A stretch of DNA of 64,000 nucleotides, from contig NZ_JQNJ01000001.1 of assembly GCF_000745185.1 (NCBI RefSeq), positions 2,689,501 to 2,753,500 of the forward strand, written 5' to 3'. Each line of letters starts with the position of its first letter. The first letter of the stretch is position 1. The DNA comes from Muricauda sp. MAR_2010_75 (GTDB taxonomy: Bacteria; Bacteroidota; Bacteroidia; Flavobacteriales; Flavobacteriaceae). The position numbers were made by a program, and so were the translations under genes. The notes under the pieces were generated by a model. It did no database searches. It saw only the letters and a program-made list of their open reading frames with translations, and was not told the DNA's origin. Below are positions 24,328 to 34,025 of this stretch, in pieces.

Positions 24328-25335
24328 ATGTATAACTCAAGAGTATCAGGTTTGGGATTTTACGTTCCCGAGAATGTGGTCACCAATGATGACTTGTCCA
24401 AAGTAATGGACACCAATGACGAATGGATCCAGGAGCGTACCGGGATCAAAGAGCGACGCCACGTAGTGAAGGGTACCGATACCACTACAAGCATGGGGGT
24501 GAAGGCAGCACAAAAGGCCATTGAGCGCGCTGGTATTGACAAAAATGATATTGACTTTATCGTCTTTGCCACACTAAGCCCTGACTACTATTTTCCAGGT
24601 CCCGGTGTTTTGGTGCAACGCGATTTGGGCCTTAAAACCGTTGGGGCATTGGACATTCGCAACCAGTGTTCCGGTTTTGTCTATGGCATCTCTGTTGCAG
24701 ACCAGTACATTAAAAGTGGCATGTATAAAAATGTACTCGTCATTGGTTCTGAACTGCATTCCCATGGATTGGATATGACTACACGGGGTAGAGGTGTATC
24801 GGTTATTTTTGGTGATGGGGCGGGGGCCGCTGTTTTAACCCGTGAGGAAGATACATCAAAAGGAATCTTGTCCACTCATCTGCATTCCGAAGGCGAGCAT
24901 GCGGAAGAGCTTTCCCTGATTGCGCCAGGTATGGGAAAACGTTGGGTGAACGACATTATTGCCGATGCGGACCCTGATGATACTTCCTATTTTCCTTATA
25001 TGAATGGACAGTTTGTGTTCAAAAATGCAGTGGTTCGTTTCAGCGAGGTGATTATGGAAGGATTACAGGCCAACAACTTGGGCCCACAGGACATTGACAT
25101 GTTGATTCCCCACCAAGCCAATTTGCGCATCTCCCAATTCATTCAGAAGAAATTTGGATTGTCCGATGATCAAGTGTTCAACAATATCATGAGCTACGGA
25201 AATACCACTGCAGCCTCCATACCTATTGCCCTGACCGAAGCTTGGGAACAAGGAAAAATCAAAGAAGGCGATTTGGTGGTACTCGCTGCTTTTGGTAGTG
25301 GTTTTACTTGGGGCAGTGTGATTATTAGATGGTAA
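24328..25335 (+). CDS. 3-oxoacyl-ACP synthase III (KAS III, FabH-like)
   Basis: 335 residues. The condensing-enzyme triad is complete: C114 in DIRNQCSGFVYG, H262 in LIPHQANLR and N292 in MSYGNTTAAS. FGDGAGAAVL and the closing LLAAFGSGFTWGS-like end are also typical. FabH starts fatty-acid synthesis by joining acetyl-CoA (or branched acyl-CoA) to malonyl-ACP. This copy stands alone, away from plsX/rpmF genes, so it could also be a paralogue for a specialised lipid or pigment, and I leave the symbol empty. It has a possible regulatory leader and a strong terminator. Confidence 0.9.
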   Translation: MYNSRVSGLGFYVPENVVTNDDLSKVMDTNDEWIQERTGIKERRHVVKGTDTTTSMGVKAAQKAIERAGIDKNDIDFIVFATLSPDYYFPGPGVLVQRDLGLKTVGALDIRNQCSGFVYGISVADQYIKSGMYKNVLVIGSELHSHGLDMTTRGRGVSVIFGDGAGAAVLTREEDTSKGILSTHLHSEGEHAEELSLIAPGMGKRWVNDIIADADPDDTSYFPYMNGQFVFKNAVVRFSEVIMEGLQANNLGPQDIDMLIPHQANLRISQFIQKKFGLSDDQVFNNIMSYGNTTAASIPIALTEAWEQGKIKEGDLVVLAAFGSGFTWGSVIIRW

Positions 25336-25356
25336 TTAGTCTTTCAAACAAAAATT

Positions 25357-25390
25357 AAAGCCCCGACCTTTTAAAAGGTCGGGGCTTTTT
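25357..25390. terminator. Bidirectional rho-independent terminator
   Basis: AAAGCCCCGACCTTTT (25357-25372) followed directly by its perfect reverse complement (25373-25388) and more T. T-rich tracts on both sides allow it to serve the FabH-like gene and the convergent receptor gene. Confidence 0.9.
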
Positions 25391-25448
25391 ATTGATACCC
25401 CCTACCTACTTACCAACCAACACTTCGGCCAGAAATATCAATATAACC

Positions 25449-27899
25449 TTATAAAATTCCACCACCGGTATCTTTGGTTCGGTCATCCCTTCGCTTACGT
25501 TGTTTAGCACGATTTTTTCCACTTCCAAAGCGATAGGAAAGCCCTACATAGACATTATTGCTCTCCCAATTAAAGCCTCCCGCTTGCTCATACGGTTGGT
25601 CTGCCTTGAAAGCAAAGCGCATGGTGTTGAAAATATCGTTGTAATTGAAACTGATGGTGCCCTTGCCCTCAGCAAAGCTGTAGCGTGCTCCCATATTTAC
25701 AAAATACATGGGCTCTGCATTAAACTGTATGGTTCGGTTTTTACCGCGGTAAAACCCAAATGCTTGTAGTGTCAACTGCTTGGTCACCGTAAAACTGTTG
25801 TTCATGCGGAGGTTCCATGCCGTGTTGTCCACTTCTACGTTTTCCTCAACAATGTCATCTTCGGTTGGGCTGGGCACGTTCCCAGGCACACTTTCGGTGA
25901 TACCCCGGTTGGTCTGGGAGAATAGGTCAAAACTACCGTTGATATTCCACCATTTAGTTGGGCGGTAATTACTGGATAGCTCAAACCCATAGGCCGAGGT
26001 CTTGGCAAAGTTGTCGTATGTCAATATGATCTTATTGAAATCCAATCGGTCTATGTAAACGGCCCGGTTGATTTCATCTTTGATGCTTCGGTAAAAAACA
26101 CCAGCTGTGATGCTTCCGTTTTTAATACGGCGCGTGTAATTGACTTCATACGAATTGGTGAACTGAGGCACCAAATTTGGATTTCCGAAGGAAGAAATCA
26201 GAGGTGTGGCAAATTCCCGAATGGGATTTACCTGTTCAAGGCCCGGTCTGTCCACACGTCTACTATAGCTTACTTGAAATTGGTTTTTCTCGTTGGCATT
26301 GTAGGTTACAAATGCTGATGGATATACTTCGGTATACTTATCCGTAAAGGACCGAATATTGTTGGTATCCGCAGTAACTTCAACATCTTCTACGCGAACT
26401 CCCATTTGATAGGACCATTTTTTATAGGATTGACTAAAGGTGGCGTAAGCTGAATAGATATCCATGCCATATACAAAGTTGGTATTGGGCGTGGGTACCA
26501 AGTTCCCATTGGAATTAAAGGAAAACCCGGTTGATGCATAATCCACATCAGTTTCAAAATTCCGGGATTCAATTCCAATCTCCAGTTTTGAGATACTGTC
26601 CAATGGGTTCACATAATCCAAGTTGGCAATGGTCTGGGTACGTTCCGTATCCACAAAATCCATATAATCAGGATAAAGACTTGCACCAACCGACCTAAAA
26701 TTGGCATCTTGGCCACTTTCAAAACGGTTGTGGTCCACTTCCAATTCTATGTTGTGCCCTTCTTTGTTGAAATCCAATTTATAGTCAAAATTGTATTGTT
26801 CACTGCGGTTGTCAGAGATGTCACCAAAAAATTGGGTCACATTTCGGGAAGCATCCGTATTATAGGTTACTTTGGTTTCACCGGTACCACTCCCATCAAA
26901 AATATTTTGGTTGGTGAAAAAAGATATGGTGTTCTTGTCGTTTAGGTAGAAGTCCACACCCAATTTGTAGAGGTGCGACTTGTTGTTGTTGAAAAAATCA
27001 AACTCCTGTAATGAGTTTTCATCGGTTCGGAATATGGTTCCATCATTCACATACTTGCCTATGTTATTGCCATAGTTTCCATAAAAGTTGAATTTTCCAT
27101 TGCGGTAGTTCAAGTCAACGGAACTGTTGAATTTGGCCTCAACTCCTTTGGTAAGCCCAAGGTTCACATTACCATTAAAACCAATGTTGGCATTTTTGTG
27201 CAACACAATATTGATGATGCCGCTCATCCCTTCAGGGTTGTATTTGGCGGAGGGATTGGTAATCAATTCAATGGATTTAATGGAGGTTGATGGAATCTGG
27301 CGTAGCAATTGAGCCACCGGAACGTTGGACAATTTTCCATCGACCATGACCCTCACATTGGAATTTCCGCGAAGGGTAATATCTCCAGTTTGGGAGTCCA
27401 CATTTACGGAGGGAATGTTGTTCATGATATCGGAAGCCGTTGCCCCAGCAGTTGTGAGGTCCTTGCCCACGTTTATCACTTTTCGGTCCACACGTTGCTC
27501 AATAGTGGTGCGCTCGGCCACCACTTCCACTTCGTCCAGCTCTCTGGTTTCTTCTTCCAAAATAATGGTTCCTAAATCTTGGTTTCTGTTGTTTTTGGAA
27601 ATTACCAATTCCTGCGAATAGGTCTTGTAGCCAATAAATTGTACTTCAAGAATAAAAGAGCCATCGGGCAGTTTTTTAATTTCAAAACTTCCATCGTCCT
27701 CGGTAATGCCCCCAGTAATGGTCTCGGTGCCATTTTCAGACTTAATCACAATGGCCGCATAGGCAACGGGCTGTTGCAAAGTGTTGTCCACCACCGTTCC
27801 GGAGATGGAGCCCAAAGCGGTTTCTGGGTCATTGTTGTTTGAATAATTTGATTGAATGCTACACAAAGCCAGTGCAACAACTAGGAATAGTTTCTTCAT
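25449..27899 (-). CDS. Outer-membrane TonB-type receptor, carboxypeptidase-regulatory-like N-terminus
   Basis: 816 residues with a signal peptide (MKKLFLVVALALCSIQSNY). Residues about 32-115 are a CarboxypepD_reg-like domain (GSISGTVVDNTLQQPVAYA; LEVQFIGYKTYSQEL). Residues about 130-230 are a plug-like domain (IMNNIPSVNVDSQTGDITLR; IELITNPSAKYNPEGMSGII). The remainder is an outer-membrane barrel of the OMP_b-brl_3 group (FEVSYSRR-like strands; VGLSYRFGSGK near the end). The C-terminus carries a basic tail (RAKQRKRRDDRTKD). No SusD-like partner is adjacent, so it is not an obvious polysaccharide-utilisation locus. The substrate is unknown. Confidence 0.9.
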   Translation of the reverse strand: MKKLFLVVALALCSIQSNYSNNNDPETALGSISGTVVDNTLQQPVAYAAIVIKSENGTETITGGITEDDGSFEIKKLPDGSFILEVQFIGYKTYSQELVISKNNRNQDLGTIILEEETRELDEVEVVAERTTIEQRVDRKVINVGKDLTTAGATASDIMNNIPSVNVDSQTGDITLRGNSNVRVMVDGKLSNVPVAQLLRQIPSTSIKSIELITNPSAKYNPEGMSGIINIVLHKNANIGFNGNVNLGLTKGVEAKFNSSVDLNYRNGKFNFYGNYGNNIGKYVNDGTIFRTDENSLQEFDFFNNNKSHLYKLGVDFYLNDKNTISFFTNQNIFDGSGTGETKVTYNTDASRNVTQFFGDISDNRSEQYNFDYKLDFNKEGHNIELEVDHNRFESGQDANFRSVGASLYPDYMDFVDTERTQTIANLDYVNPLDSISKLEIGIESRNFETDVDYASTGFSFNSNGNLVPTPNTNFVYGMDIYSAYATFSQSYKKWSYQMGVRVEDVEVTADTNNIRSFTDKYTEVYPSAFVTYNANEKNQFQVSYSRRVDRPGLEQVNPIREFATPLISSFGNPNLVPQFTNSYEVNYTRRIKNGSITAGVFYRSIKDEINRAVYIDRLDFNKIILTYDNFAKTSAYGFELSSNYRPTKWWNINGSFDLFSQTNRGITESVPGNVPSPTEDDIVEENVEVDNTAWNLRMNNSFTVTKQLTLQAFGFYRGKNRTIQFNAEPMYFVNMGARYSFAEGKGTISFNYNDIFNTMRFAFKADQPYEQAGGFNWESNNVYVGLSYRFGSGKNRAKQRKRRDDRTKDTGGGIL

Positions 27900-28220
27900 G
27901 AGTTGTTCGTTTTTTGATTTGATTGATGATGATACCTACAAGACGTGCATGAAGAAGAAATGTTACAGATCAAATGGATTTTAACATTAATAGGGCTGGC
28001 GTAAGCTTATGGGATGGAAACGGACAAAGAGAGCATTGATAGGAAAAAAGAAACCCCGGCATCTTGGATGCCAGGGTTTTACATTGATAAGCTATACTAA
28101 ACACTAACCATTAACTATAAAAAATACAGTCTTACCAATGAATAATATTATATAGACAATAGACGTCTTTTTTTTAAAATAGTTACAATCTTTGAACCAG
28201 TTTAACACATAAATTAACAA
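27900..28220. other. 321-bp divergent intergenic region with an orphan hairpin
   Basis: It separates the receptor gene (minus) and the CoA-binding protein gene (plus). The only clear structure is the stem-loop at 28051-28079. An AT-rich tract follows it up to the start codon at 28221. Confidence 0.5.
28051..28079 (-). terminator. Orphan terminator-like hairpin
   Basis: AAACCCCGGCATC (28051-28063), TTG, GATGCCAGGGTTT (28067-28079), with one C-A mismatch. On the minus strand it is followed by CTTTTTTCC, so it reads as a minus-strand terminator, but no minus-strand gene lies upstream until the symporter, which is interrupted by a plus-strand gene. It may end an unannotated short RNA, or the symporter transcript running antisense through the small gene. 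Confidence 0.45.
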
Positions 28221-28580
28221 ATGAAAAAAACACTTGTTTTTGGGGCTTCCTCAAACCCGGCGAGATACAGTAATTTAGCAATTCGTAGATTGGTTGAAAA
28301 CGATATAAAGACAATCGCGTTCGGAGTAAGTGGGGGAACTGTATCTGGAGTGCAAATTAAGGACAACTTGGCTGAATTTCAAAATATTAACACCATAACC
28401 TTATACCTAAATCCAAAAAATCAAAAAGAATACTACCAAAAAATCATCGACCTTAAGCCCAAAAGGGTCATTTTTAATCCTGGAACGGAAAACCCAGAGT
28501 TCTATAAACTCCTTGAAAATGCAGGGATAGAAGTGGAAGTGGCCTGTACTTTGGTGCTGTTGGCTACAGGGCAGTATTAG
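28221..28580 (+). CDS. CoA-binding domain protein
   Basis: 119 residues, a single Rossmann-like domain of the CoA_binding_2 family. It shows [20 protein letters not shown] at the N-terminus, a [10 protein letters not shown] loop, and [20 protein letters not shown] near the C-terminus. These small proteins resemble the CoA-binding domain of succinyl-CoA synthetase. Their role is unknown. The 3' end overlaps the convergent symporter gene by 17 nt. Confidence 0.88.
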   Translation: MKKTLVFGASSNPARYSNLAIRRLVENDIKTIAFGVSGGTVSGVQIKDNLAEFQNINTITLYLNPKNQKEYYQKIIDLKPKRVIFNPGTENPEFYKLLENAGIEVEVACTLVLLATGQY

Positions 28581-30054
28581 GTTTTTCCTTGGAAATTCTT
28601 CCCTTTCTAATCAGCCAAAGACCAAAAAAAGTCAATAGCCCGTTCAAGGGCAAAAGTTCGTATCCCATTACATACCCGCCCAGATAGGAGGCCGGGATAT
28701 TGGCCACCAGAACAATAATGGTCACGGAAAGTAGCGATACTGCCCAAACATAGCGATCCCTGATTTGGTGTTTGGTAAAAATACCAAAAGCAAATAGGCC
28801 CAACAATGGCCCATAGGTGTAGCCGGCCACCGTTAAGAGGCTATCAATGACATTGCTGCTCAGAATATATTTAAAGGCAATGATCACTATTATTAGCATT
28901 AGGCTCATGGCCACGTGGGTTTGCTTTCGGATTTTCTTTTGTTCTGCCTCGCTTTTCTTTTCAACATTCAAGAAATCCACACAAAAGGAGGTGGTCAATG
29001 AGGTCAGGGCACTATCCGCACTGCTGTATGCAGCGGCAATGAGCCCCAACATAAATGTAATGGCCAAAGTAAGTCCTAGGCCTCCGTTCAATGCAATTTC
29101 GGGGAACAGCAAATCGGTTTTTGGGGTGCCATCCATTAAGGGAATGCCTATCCCGTTTCGTTTGGCATAAATGAACAACAATACGCCCAATAGCATGAAC
29201 ATAAAAGTAACCCCCACCAGCACAAAACTAAAGGAGACCATGTTTTTTTGAGCATCTTTCAAAGATTTGCAGGTGAGGTTTTTTTGCATCATGTCTTGAT
29301 CGAGTCCCGTCATACAAATCGTAACGAACATGCCCCCAACAAAAGATTTTATAAAATAATTACGGTCCAAAAAACTGTCGGTGTTTAAAAAGGCATTGTA
29401 GTCTTGGAATTCGGCGGAGGACAAAAACTCCCCAAAGCTCCAGCCCAATTCTCGGTTTATGAGCACAATGGATAAGATTACCGCTACTATCATAAAGAGA
29501 GTTTGAAGGGTATCCGTCCAAACAATGGTCTTGATGCCCCCACGGTTGGTGTAGATCCATATCAACAAGATGGAAATGACAACGGTAAACTCAAACCGTA
29601 CCCCTAAGTCATCAAAAACAAATTGTTGCAGTACAATGGCCACCAGATACAACCTAAAAGCCGCTCCCAAAACCCGGGAAAGGAAAAAGAAAAACGCACC
29701 TGTCCTGTGACTGGTGCTGCCAAATCGTTCCAGTAGATACTCATATATAGAGGTGACATTTAACCTATAATACAATGGCAACAATACAAAAGCGACTGCC
29801 ATGTAGCCAAAAAGGTACCCGATTACCACCTGCATGTAATTGAATTGAATGTCCTCCACCCAACCCGGGACAGAAATGAACGTGACCCCTGAAAGTGAAG
29901 CCCCTACCATTCCAAAAGCCACTACATACCAGGGTGATTGCTTTCCGGCCTTAAAAAAATCTATGTTGGAATCGTTTTTTCCCGTAAAATAAGAGATAAG
30001 AATCAGCACCAAAAAATAGGCGCCAATGAGCAGGAGAATTTGCGTCGCCGACAT
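28564..30054 (-). CDS. Sodium:solute symporter (SSS family)
   Basis: 496 residues with about thirteen hydrophobic segments. The sequence fits the SSS family: [86 protein letters not shown] and [20 protein letters not shown]. The last motif includes the serine-rich sodium site region. It imports a solute such as a sugar, amino acid or organic acid using the sodium gradient; the neighbours do not indicate which. It is divergent from recR and shares a 76-nt spacer with it. Confidence 0.92.
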   Translation of the reverse strand: MSATQILLLIGAYFLVLILISYFTGKNDSNIDFFKAGKQSPWYVVAFGMVGASLSGVTFISVPGWVEDIQFNYMQVVIGYLFGYMAVAFVLLPLYYRLNVTSIYEYLLERFGSTSHRTGAFFFFLSRVLGAAFRLYLVAIVLQQFVFDDLGVRFEFTVVISILLIWIYTNRGGIKTIVWTDTLQTLFMIVAVILSIVLINRELGWSFGEFLSSAEFQDYNAFLNTDSFLDRNYFIKSFVGGMFVTICMTGLDQDMMQKNLTCKSLKDAQKNMVSFSFVLVGVTFMFMLLGVLLFIYAKRNGIGIPLMDGTPKTDLLFPEIALNGGLGLTLAITFMLGLIAAAYSSADSALTSLTTSFCVDFLNVEKKSEAEQKKIRKQTHVAMSLMLIIVIIAFKYILSSNVIDSLLTVAGYTYGPLLGLFAFGIFTKHQIRDRYVWAVSLLSVTIIVLVANIPASYLGGYVMGYELLPLNGLLTFFGLWLIRKGRISKEKPNTAL

Positions 30055-30088
30055 ATATATAATTTGATTTGCAAAGTACGAAAGTAAA

Positions 30089-30114
30089 TTGGTAAGTGTA
30101 AAATCGTAATTTTG
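30089..30114 (+). promoter_or_regulatory. Promoter for recR
   Basis: TTG at 30089-30091 and TAATTTTG at 30107-30114, 15 nt apart, 16 nt before the ATG at 30131. Confidence 0.5.
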
Positions 30115-30130
30115 TGGGAGAATAAAGAAT

Positions 30131-30751
30131 ATGGAGTTTTCATCAAAGCTTTTGGAAAATGCCGTTTACGAAATGTCGCAATTGCCAGGTATTGGCAAAC
30201 GAACGGCATTGCGATTGGTATTGCATCTGTTGAAGCAGCCCGAGGAAAGAACCCAACTGCTGTCCAATGCATTGATGACACTTAAAAGTGAGATTAATTT
30301 TTGTAAAAGCTGCCATAATATTTCAGATACCGAAATGTGTGAAATATGCGCCAATCCCAAACGTGATGAAAGTTTGGTGTGTGTGGTTGAGGACATCCGG
30401 GATGTTATGGCCATTGAGAATACCTCACAGTACAATGGACTCTACCATGTTCTAGGTGGAAAAATATCGCCCATGGAGGGGGTGGGGCCGCAAGATTTGA
30501 ACATCGCTTCATTGGTGGAGCGTGTAAAGGAAGGAACTGTTAAGGAGCTCATTTTTGCCTTGAGTTCCACGATGGAGGGAGATACCACCAATTTTTATAT
30601 CTACAGGCAATTGGAAGGAATGGAAATTACTACCTCAACCATTGCCCGCGGGATTTCGGTGGGGGATGAACTGGAATATGCCGATGAAGTGACTTTGGGT
30701 AGAAGTATTTTGAACCGGGTTCCGTTTGAAAGTTCCATGAAAGCCAATTGA
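30131..30751 (+). CDS. recR: Recombination mediator protein RecR
   Basis: 206 residues, normal length. It has the N-terminal helix-hairpin-helix ([20 protein letters not shown]), the four-cysteine zinc motif (C58, C61, C70, C73: [17 protein letters not shown]) and the Toprim domain ([36 protein letters not shown]). With RecO and RecF it loads RecA onto SSB-coated DNA at gaps. It has its own promoter. Confidence 0.97.
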   Translation: MEFSSKLLENAVYEMSQLPGIGKRTALRLVLHLLKQPEERTQLLSNALMTLKSEINFCKSCHNISDTEMCEICANPKRDESLVCVVEDIRDVMAIENTSQYNGLYHVLGGKISPMEGVGPQDLNIASLVERVKEGTVKELIFALSSTMEGDTTNFYIYRQLEGMEITTSTIARGISVGDELEYADEVTLGRSILNRVPFESSMKAN

Positions 30752-30800
30752 GCAACTATTAAATAATGAACATAAAACAATTTTAAGTCGATTTCTTTAG

Positions 30801-30808
30801 TATTTTTG
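30801..30808 (+). promoter_or_regulatory. -7 promoter element TATTTTTG
   Basis: Perfect TAnnTTTG 37 nt before the E2 gene start at 30846. Confidence 0.4.
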
Positions 30809-30845
30809 CAAAATAGAAGTCAATATTATATCGTTAACTAAGAAT

Positions 30846-32207
30846 ATGTCAAAATTCGAATTGAAATTACCGCAAATGGGAGAAAGTGTCGCTGAAGCCA
30901 CCTTGACCAGCTGGTTGAAGGAGGTGGGCGATACCATTGAGATGGATGAGGCCGTTTTTGAGATTGCCACGGACAAAGTAGATTCTGAAGTGCCAAGTGA
31001 GGTGGATGGTGTATTGCTGGAAAAACGATTTAACGTGGATGATGTCATTAAGGTGGGTGATGTGGTGGCGGTCATCCAAATTGAAGGGGATGCTGAAGGT
31101 ACTTCAAATGGAACCGATACTGTTGATGAGGTGGAAGATGCGGTAGAAGAACCCGCCATGGCTTTGGAAAGTCAAATGGCACAAGTAAAGGAATCCGTTT
31201 CTGCACCAGCACATGATTTCTCAAGTTCAGAACGCTTTTATTCCCCTTTGGTGAAGAACATTGCCAAAGAAGAAGGTGTTTCCATGGATGAATTGGAAGC
31301 CATTGTCGGAACAGGTTTGGAAGGTAGGGTGACCAAGAATGATATCATGGCCTTTTTGGAACAACGTTCCACCAATGGAAGCAAACCAGCGGAAACCACC
31401 ACAACTTCTACTGTGGAAGAAAAAATGGCCGCACCAGAACCTAAAATACAAAAAGAAGCTACAGAGAAACCCAAAACTGCACCCGTTCATGTTGGAAAAG
31501 AAGATGAGGTTATTCCGTTGACCCGAATGGGTAAACTCATTGCCCACCACATGATAGAAAGTGTGTCCACATCAGCGCATGTACAAAGTTTTGTTGAAGT
31601 GGATGTAACCAATGTGGTCAATTGGAGAAATAAAGTAAAGAAAGCTTTTGAGGACCGAGAAGGAGAAAAGCTCACCTTTACCCCAATTTTCATGGAAGCA
31701 GTGGCCATGGCCTTGAAAAAATACCCTATGATGAACATTTCATTGGATGGGGACAAGGTGATCAAAAAGAAACACATCAATTTGGGAATGGCAGCCGCCC
31801 TTCCCGATGGCAACCTTATCGTACCGGTCATCAAGAATGCGGACCAATTGAATTTGGTGGGCATGACGAAAACCGTGAACGATTTGGCCAGTAGGGCCAG
31901 AAACAATCAATTAAAGCCGGAAGAAGTTAAGGATGGAACCTACACGGTGACCAACGTAGGGTCTTTTGGCAGTGTCTTTGGCACGCCCATCATCAATCAA
32001 CCGCAAGTGGGTATCTTGGCGTTGGGCGCCATTCGTAAAATGCCTTCGGTCATAGAAACGGACCAAGGGGAGTACATCGGTATCCGAAGTAAAATGTTCC
32101 TGTCGCATAGCTATGACCACAGGGTGGTCAACGGTGCATTGGGCGGAATGTTTGTAAAAGCAGTGGCCGATTACTTGGAAGCTTGGGACATAAACCGGGA
32201 AATCTAG
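30846..32207 (+). CDS. 2-oxo acid dehydrogenase E2 component (dihydrolipoamide acyltransferase)
   Basis: 453 residues. It has an N-terminal lipoyl domain with the attachment lysine K44 (FEIATDKVDSEVPSE), an E3/E1-binding domain at about 134-175 (FYSPLVKNIAKEEGVSMDEL; GRVTKNDIMAFL), an Ala/Pro/Glu linker, and the catalytic domain from about 220. The active-site motif reads DHRVVNG (H425), where the family usually has HRxxDG, so the aspartate is replaced by asparagine at 429. The overall form suits a branched-chain 2-oxo acid (BCKDH) E2. No E1 or E3 gene is in the window; in Flavobacteriia the E1 is often encoded elsewhere as a fusion. Confidence 0.9.
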   Translation: MSKFELKLPQMGESVAEATLTSWLKEVGDTIEMDEAVFEIATDKVDSEVPSEVDGVLLEKRFNVDDVIKVGDVVAVIQIEGDAEGTSNGTDTVDEVEDAVEEPAMALESQMAQVKESVSAPAHDFSSSERFYSPLVKNIAKEEGVSMDELEAIVGTGLEGRVTKNDIMAFLEQRSTNGSKPAETTTTSTVEEKMAAPEPKIQKEATEKPKTAPVHVGKEDEVIPLTRMGKLIAHHMIESVSTSAHVQSFVEVDVTNVVNWRNKVKKAFEDREGEKLTFTPIFMEAVAMALKKYPMMNISLDGDKVIKKKHINLGMAAALPDGNLIVPVIKNADQLNLVGMTKTVNDLASRARNNQLKPEEVKDGTYTVTNVGSFGSVFGTPIINQPQVGILALGAIRKMPSVIETDQGEYIGIRSKMFLSHSYDHRVVNGALGGMFVKAVADYLEAWDINREI

Positions 32208-32283
32208 CAGAAAACAGCCATATTTATTTTTCTATTCTTAATTTAGACCGATGAAGCCTAGATTCATCGTTTAAAATCCCCAC

Positions 32284-33060
32284 ATGCAATTACAATTAAC
32301 AAAACCAATCTGTTTTTTTGATTTGGAAACCACAGGAACCAATGTGGTAAAAGATAGAATTGTTGAGATTTCCATACTAAAGGTATATCCTAACGGCAAC
32401 AAGGAAAGTCGCACCTGGTTGGTAAACCCTGAAATGCCCATTCCACCTGAATCGGAAGCCATCCATGGGATATCCGATGAGAAAGTGGCCAATGAGCCCA
32501 CATTCAAACAGTTGTCAAAAGAAATCTATAAAATAATCAAGGACAGCGATTTGGCCGGCTTCAATTCCGATAGGTTCGATATTCCCCTTTTGGTAGAGGA
32601 AATGCTGCGGGCCGATGTGGATTTTGATATGAAAAATATGGTGTCTGTGGATGTGCAGACCATCTTCCATAAAATGGAAAAGCGAACCCTTGAGGCAGCC
32701 TATCAATTCTATTGCGAGAAGAGTTTGGAAGATGCCCACAGCGCAGAAGCCGATACTTTGGCCACTTATGAAGTGCTGTTGGCTCAATTGGAGCGCTATC
32801 CAGAATTGGAGAACAATGTTAAAAAGCTCTCCGAGTTCACTACCCGAAAACAATCGTTGGATTTTGCAGGATTTATTGGGATAAATGAAAATGATCAGCC
32901 TATTTTTGCCTTCGGAAAACACAAGGGCAAAACGGTGGATGAAATCATGGAAACGGAGCCCGGTTATTTTGGTTGGCTATTGAATGCTGATTTTCCACTG
33001 TACACCAAAAAAGTCCTTACCCAAATCAAGTTGAGCAAGCTTAACAACAAGTTGTCCTAA
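32284..33060 (+). CDS. DnaQ/PolC-type 3'-5' exonuclease
   Basis: 258 residues. The DEDDh exonuclease motifs are present: FFDLETTGT (D13, E15), GFNSDRFDIPLL, and HSAEADTLATYEVL. It probably degrades DNA in proofreading or repair. The C-terminal about 50 residues (PIFAFGKHKGKTVDEIMETE, PGYFGWLL) form the small 'GKHKGK' domain seen at the C-termini of some exonucleases (DUF3820-like). It follows the E2 gene by 76 nt and is followed by the FAH gene 15 nt later. Confidence 0.92.
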   Translation: MQLQLTKPICFFDLETTGTNVVKDRIVEISILKVYPNGNKESRTWLVNPEMPIPPESEAIHGISDEKVANEPTFKQLSKEIYKIIKDSDLAGFNSDRFDIPLLVEEMLRADVDFDMKNMVSVDVQTIFHKMEKRTLEAAYQFYCEKSLEDAHSAEADTLATYEVLLAQLERYPELENNVKKLSEFTTRKQSLDFAGFIGINENDQPIFAFGKHKGKTVDEIMETEPGYFGWLLNADFPLYTKKVLTQIKLSKLNNKLS

Positions 33061-33075
33061 ACAATTCAGAACCCC

Positions 33076-33687
33076 ATGAAGTTGATATGCATTGGCAGAA
33101 ACTATGCCGCCCATATTGATGAGCTAAAAAATGAAAGACCGGAGGAACCCGTTGTTTTCATAAAACCCGATTCGGCTATTTTACCCAAGGAACAAGACTT
33201 TTACATTCCGGAATTTTCCAATGATGTGCAATATGAAGTTGAGGTTTTGGTGAAGATCAAAAAGGTGGGAAAGCACATCTCCAAACAATTTGCGCACAAA
33301 TATTATGATGATATCGGTCTGGGAATTGATTTTACCGCTCGGGACCTTCAATCCAAATTAAAAGAAAAAGGACTCCCATGGGAGAAAGCAAAAGGTTTTG
33401 ATGGTGCCGCAGTGATTGGCAAATGGGTTTCCAAGGACAAGTTTAAAAACGTTGATGATATAAATTTTTCATTGTATAAAAATGGTGAAAAGGTGCAGGA
33501 TGGGAACACATCTTTAATGTTGTGGAAGATAGATGAACTAATTGCCCATGTTTCTACTTATTTTATGTTGAAAAAAGGTGACATACTCTTCACGGGTACA
33601 CCCGCTGGTGTTGGTAAAGTAAGCCCAAATGACTACCTTTCAGGTGTTCTTGAAGGAGAGCAACTATTTGAAATTAATGTAAGATAA
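33076..33687 (+). CDS. Fumarylacetoacetate hydrolase family protein
   Basis: 203 residues, the short single-domain FAH form (YcgM/acylpyruvase-like). Motifs: KLICIGRNYAAHIDELKNER, QYEVEVLVKIKKVGK with the acidic metal ligands, GLGIDFTARDLQSKLKEKGL, WEKAKGFDGAAVIG and the end LFTGTPAGVGKVSPND. It probably hydrolyses or decarboxylates a small acylpyruvate or oxaloacetate. The stop overlaps the next ATG by 1 nt (TAATG), so it is coupled to the Hpt gene. Confidence 0.92.
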   Translation: MKLICIGRNYAAHIDELKNERPEEPVVFIKPDSAILPKEQDFYIPEFSNDVQYEVEVLVKIKKVGKHISKQFAHKYYDDIGLGIDFTARDLQSKLKEKGLPWEKAKGFDGAAVIGKWVSKDKFKNVDDINFSLYKNGEKVQDGNTSLMLWKIDELIAHVSTYFMLKKGDILFTGTPAGVGKVSPNDYLSGVLEGEQLFEINVR

Positions 33688-34025
33688 TGATTTACAGCCT
33701 CGATAAGATAAATGAAATGGCAGAAGGGGACGAGGATTTCGTAACCTCTGTAGTTTCGGTCTTTCTGGAAGAAGTTCCTGTGGACTTGGATGGCCTGGAA
33801 AAGGCCATTGCAGAAAGAGATTATGAAAATGTGTACAAATTGGCACACAAAATAAAACCCAATGTGGATATTTTGGGCATGGAACAGACTCGTGCCAGAG
33901 CTCTTGAAATTGAGACTATGGGTAAAAGCACGGCCAGCATTGAGGAGATTGAGGAGAAATTCCCAATGCTCAAAAAAGATGTACTCCAAGTTGTGGCCGA
34001 ATTGAAAAAAGACTTCGATTTATAG
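33687..34025 (+). CDS. Hpt (histidine phosphotransfer) domain protein
   Basis: 112 residues, a lone four-helix Hpt domain. The phospho-accepting histidine is H54 in NVYKLAHKIKPNVDILGM, where the usual AHxLKG has Pro in place of the Gly. FVTSVVSVFLEEVPVDLDGL is the preceding helix. It would pass phosphate between a hybrid sensor kinase and a response regulator; none is adjacent. The start overlaps the FAH stop, and cinA begins on the base after its stop. Confidence 0.88.
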   Translation: MIYSLDKINEMAEGDEDFVTSVVSVFLEEVPVDLDGLEKAIAERDYENVYKLAHKIKPNVDILGMEQTRARALEIETMGKSTASIEEIEEKFPMLKKDVLQVVAELKKDFDL

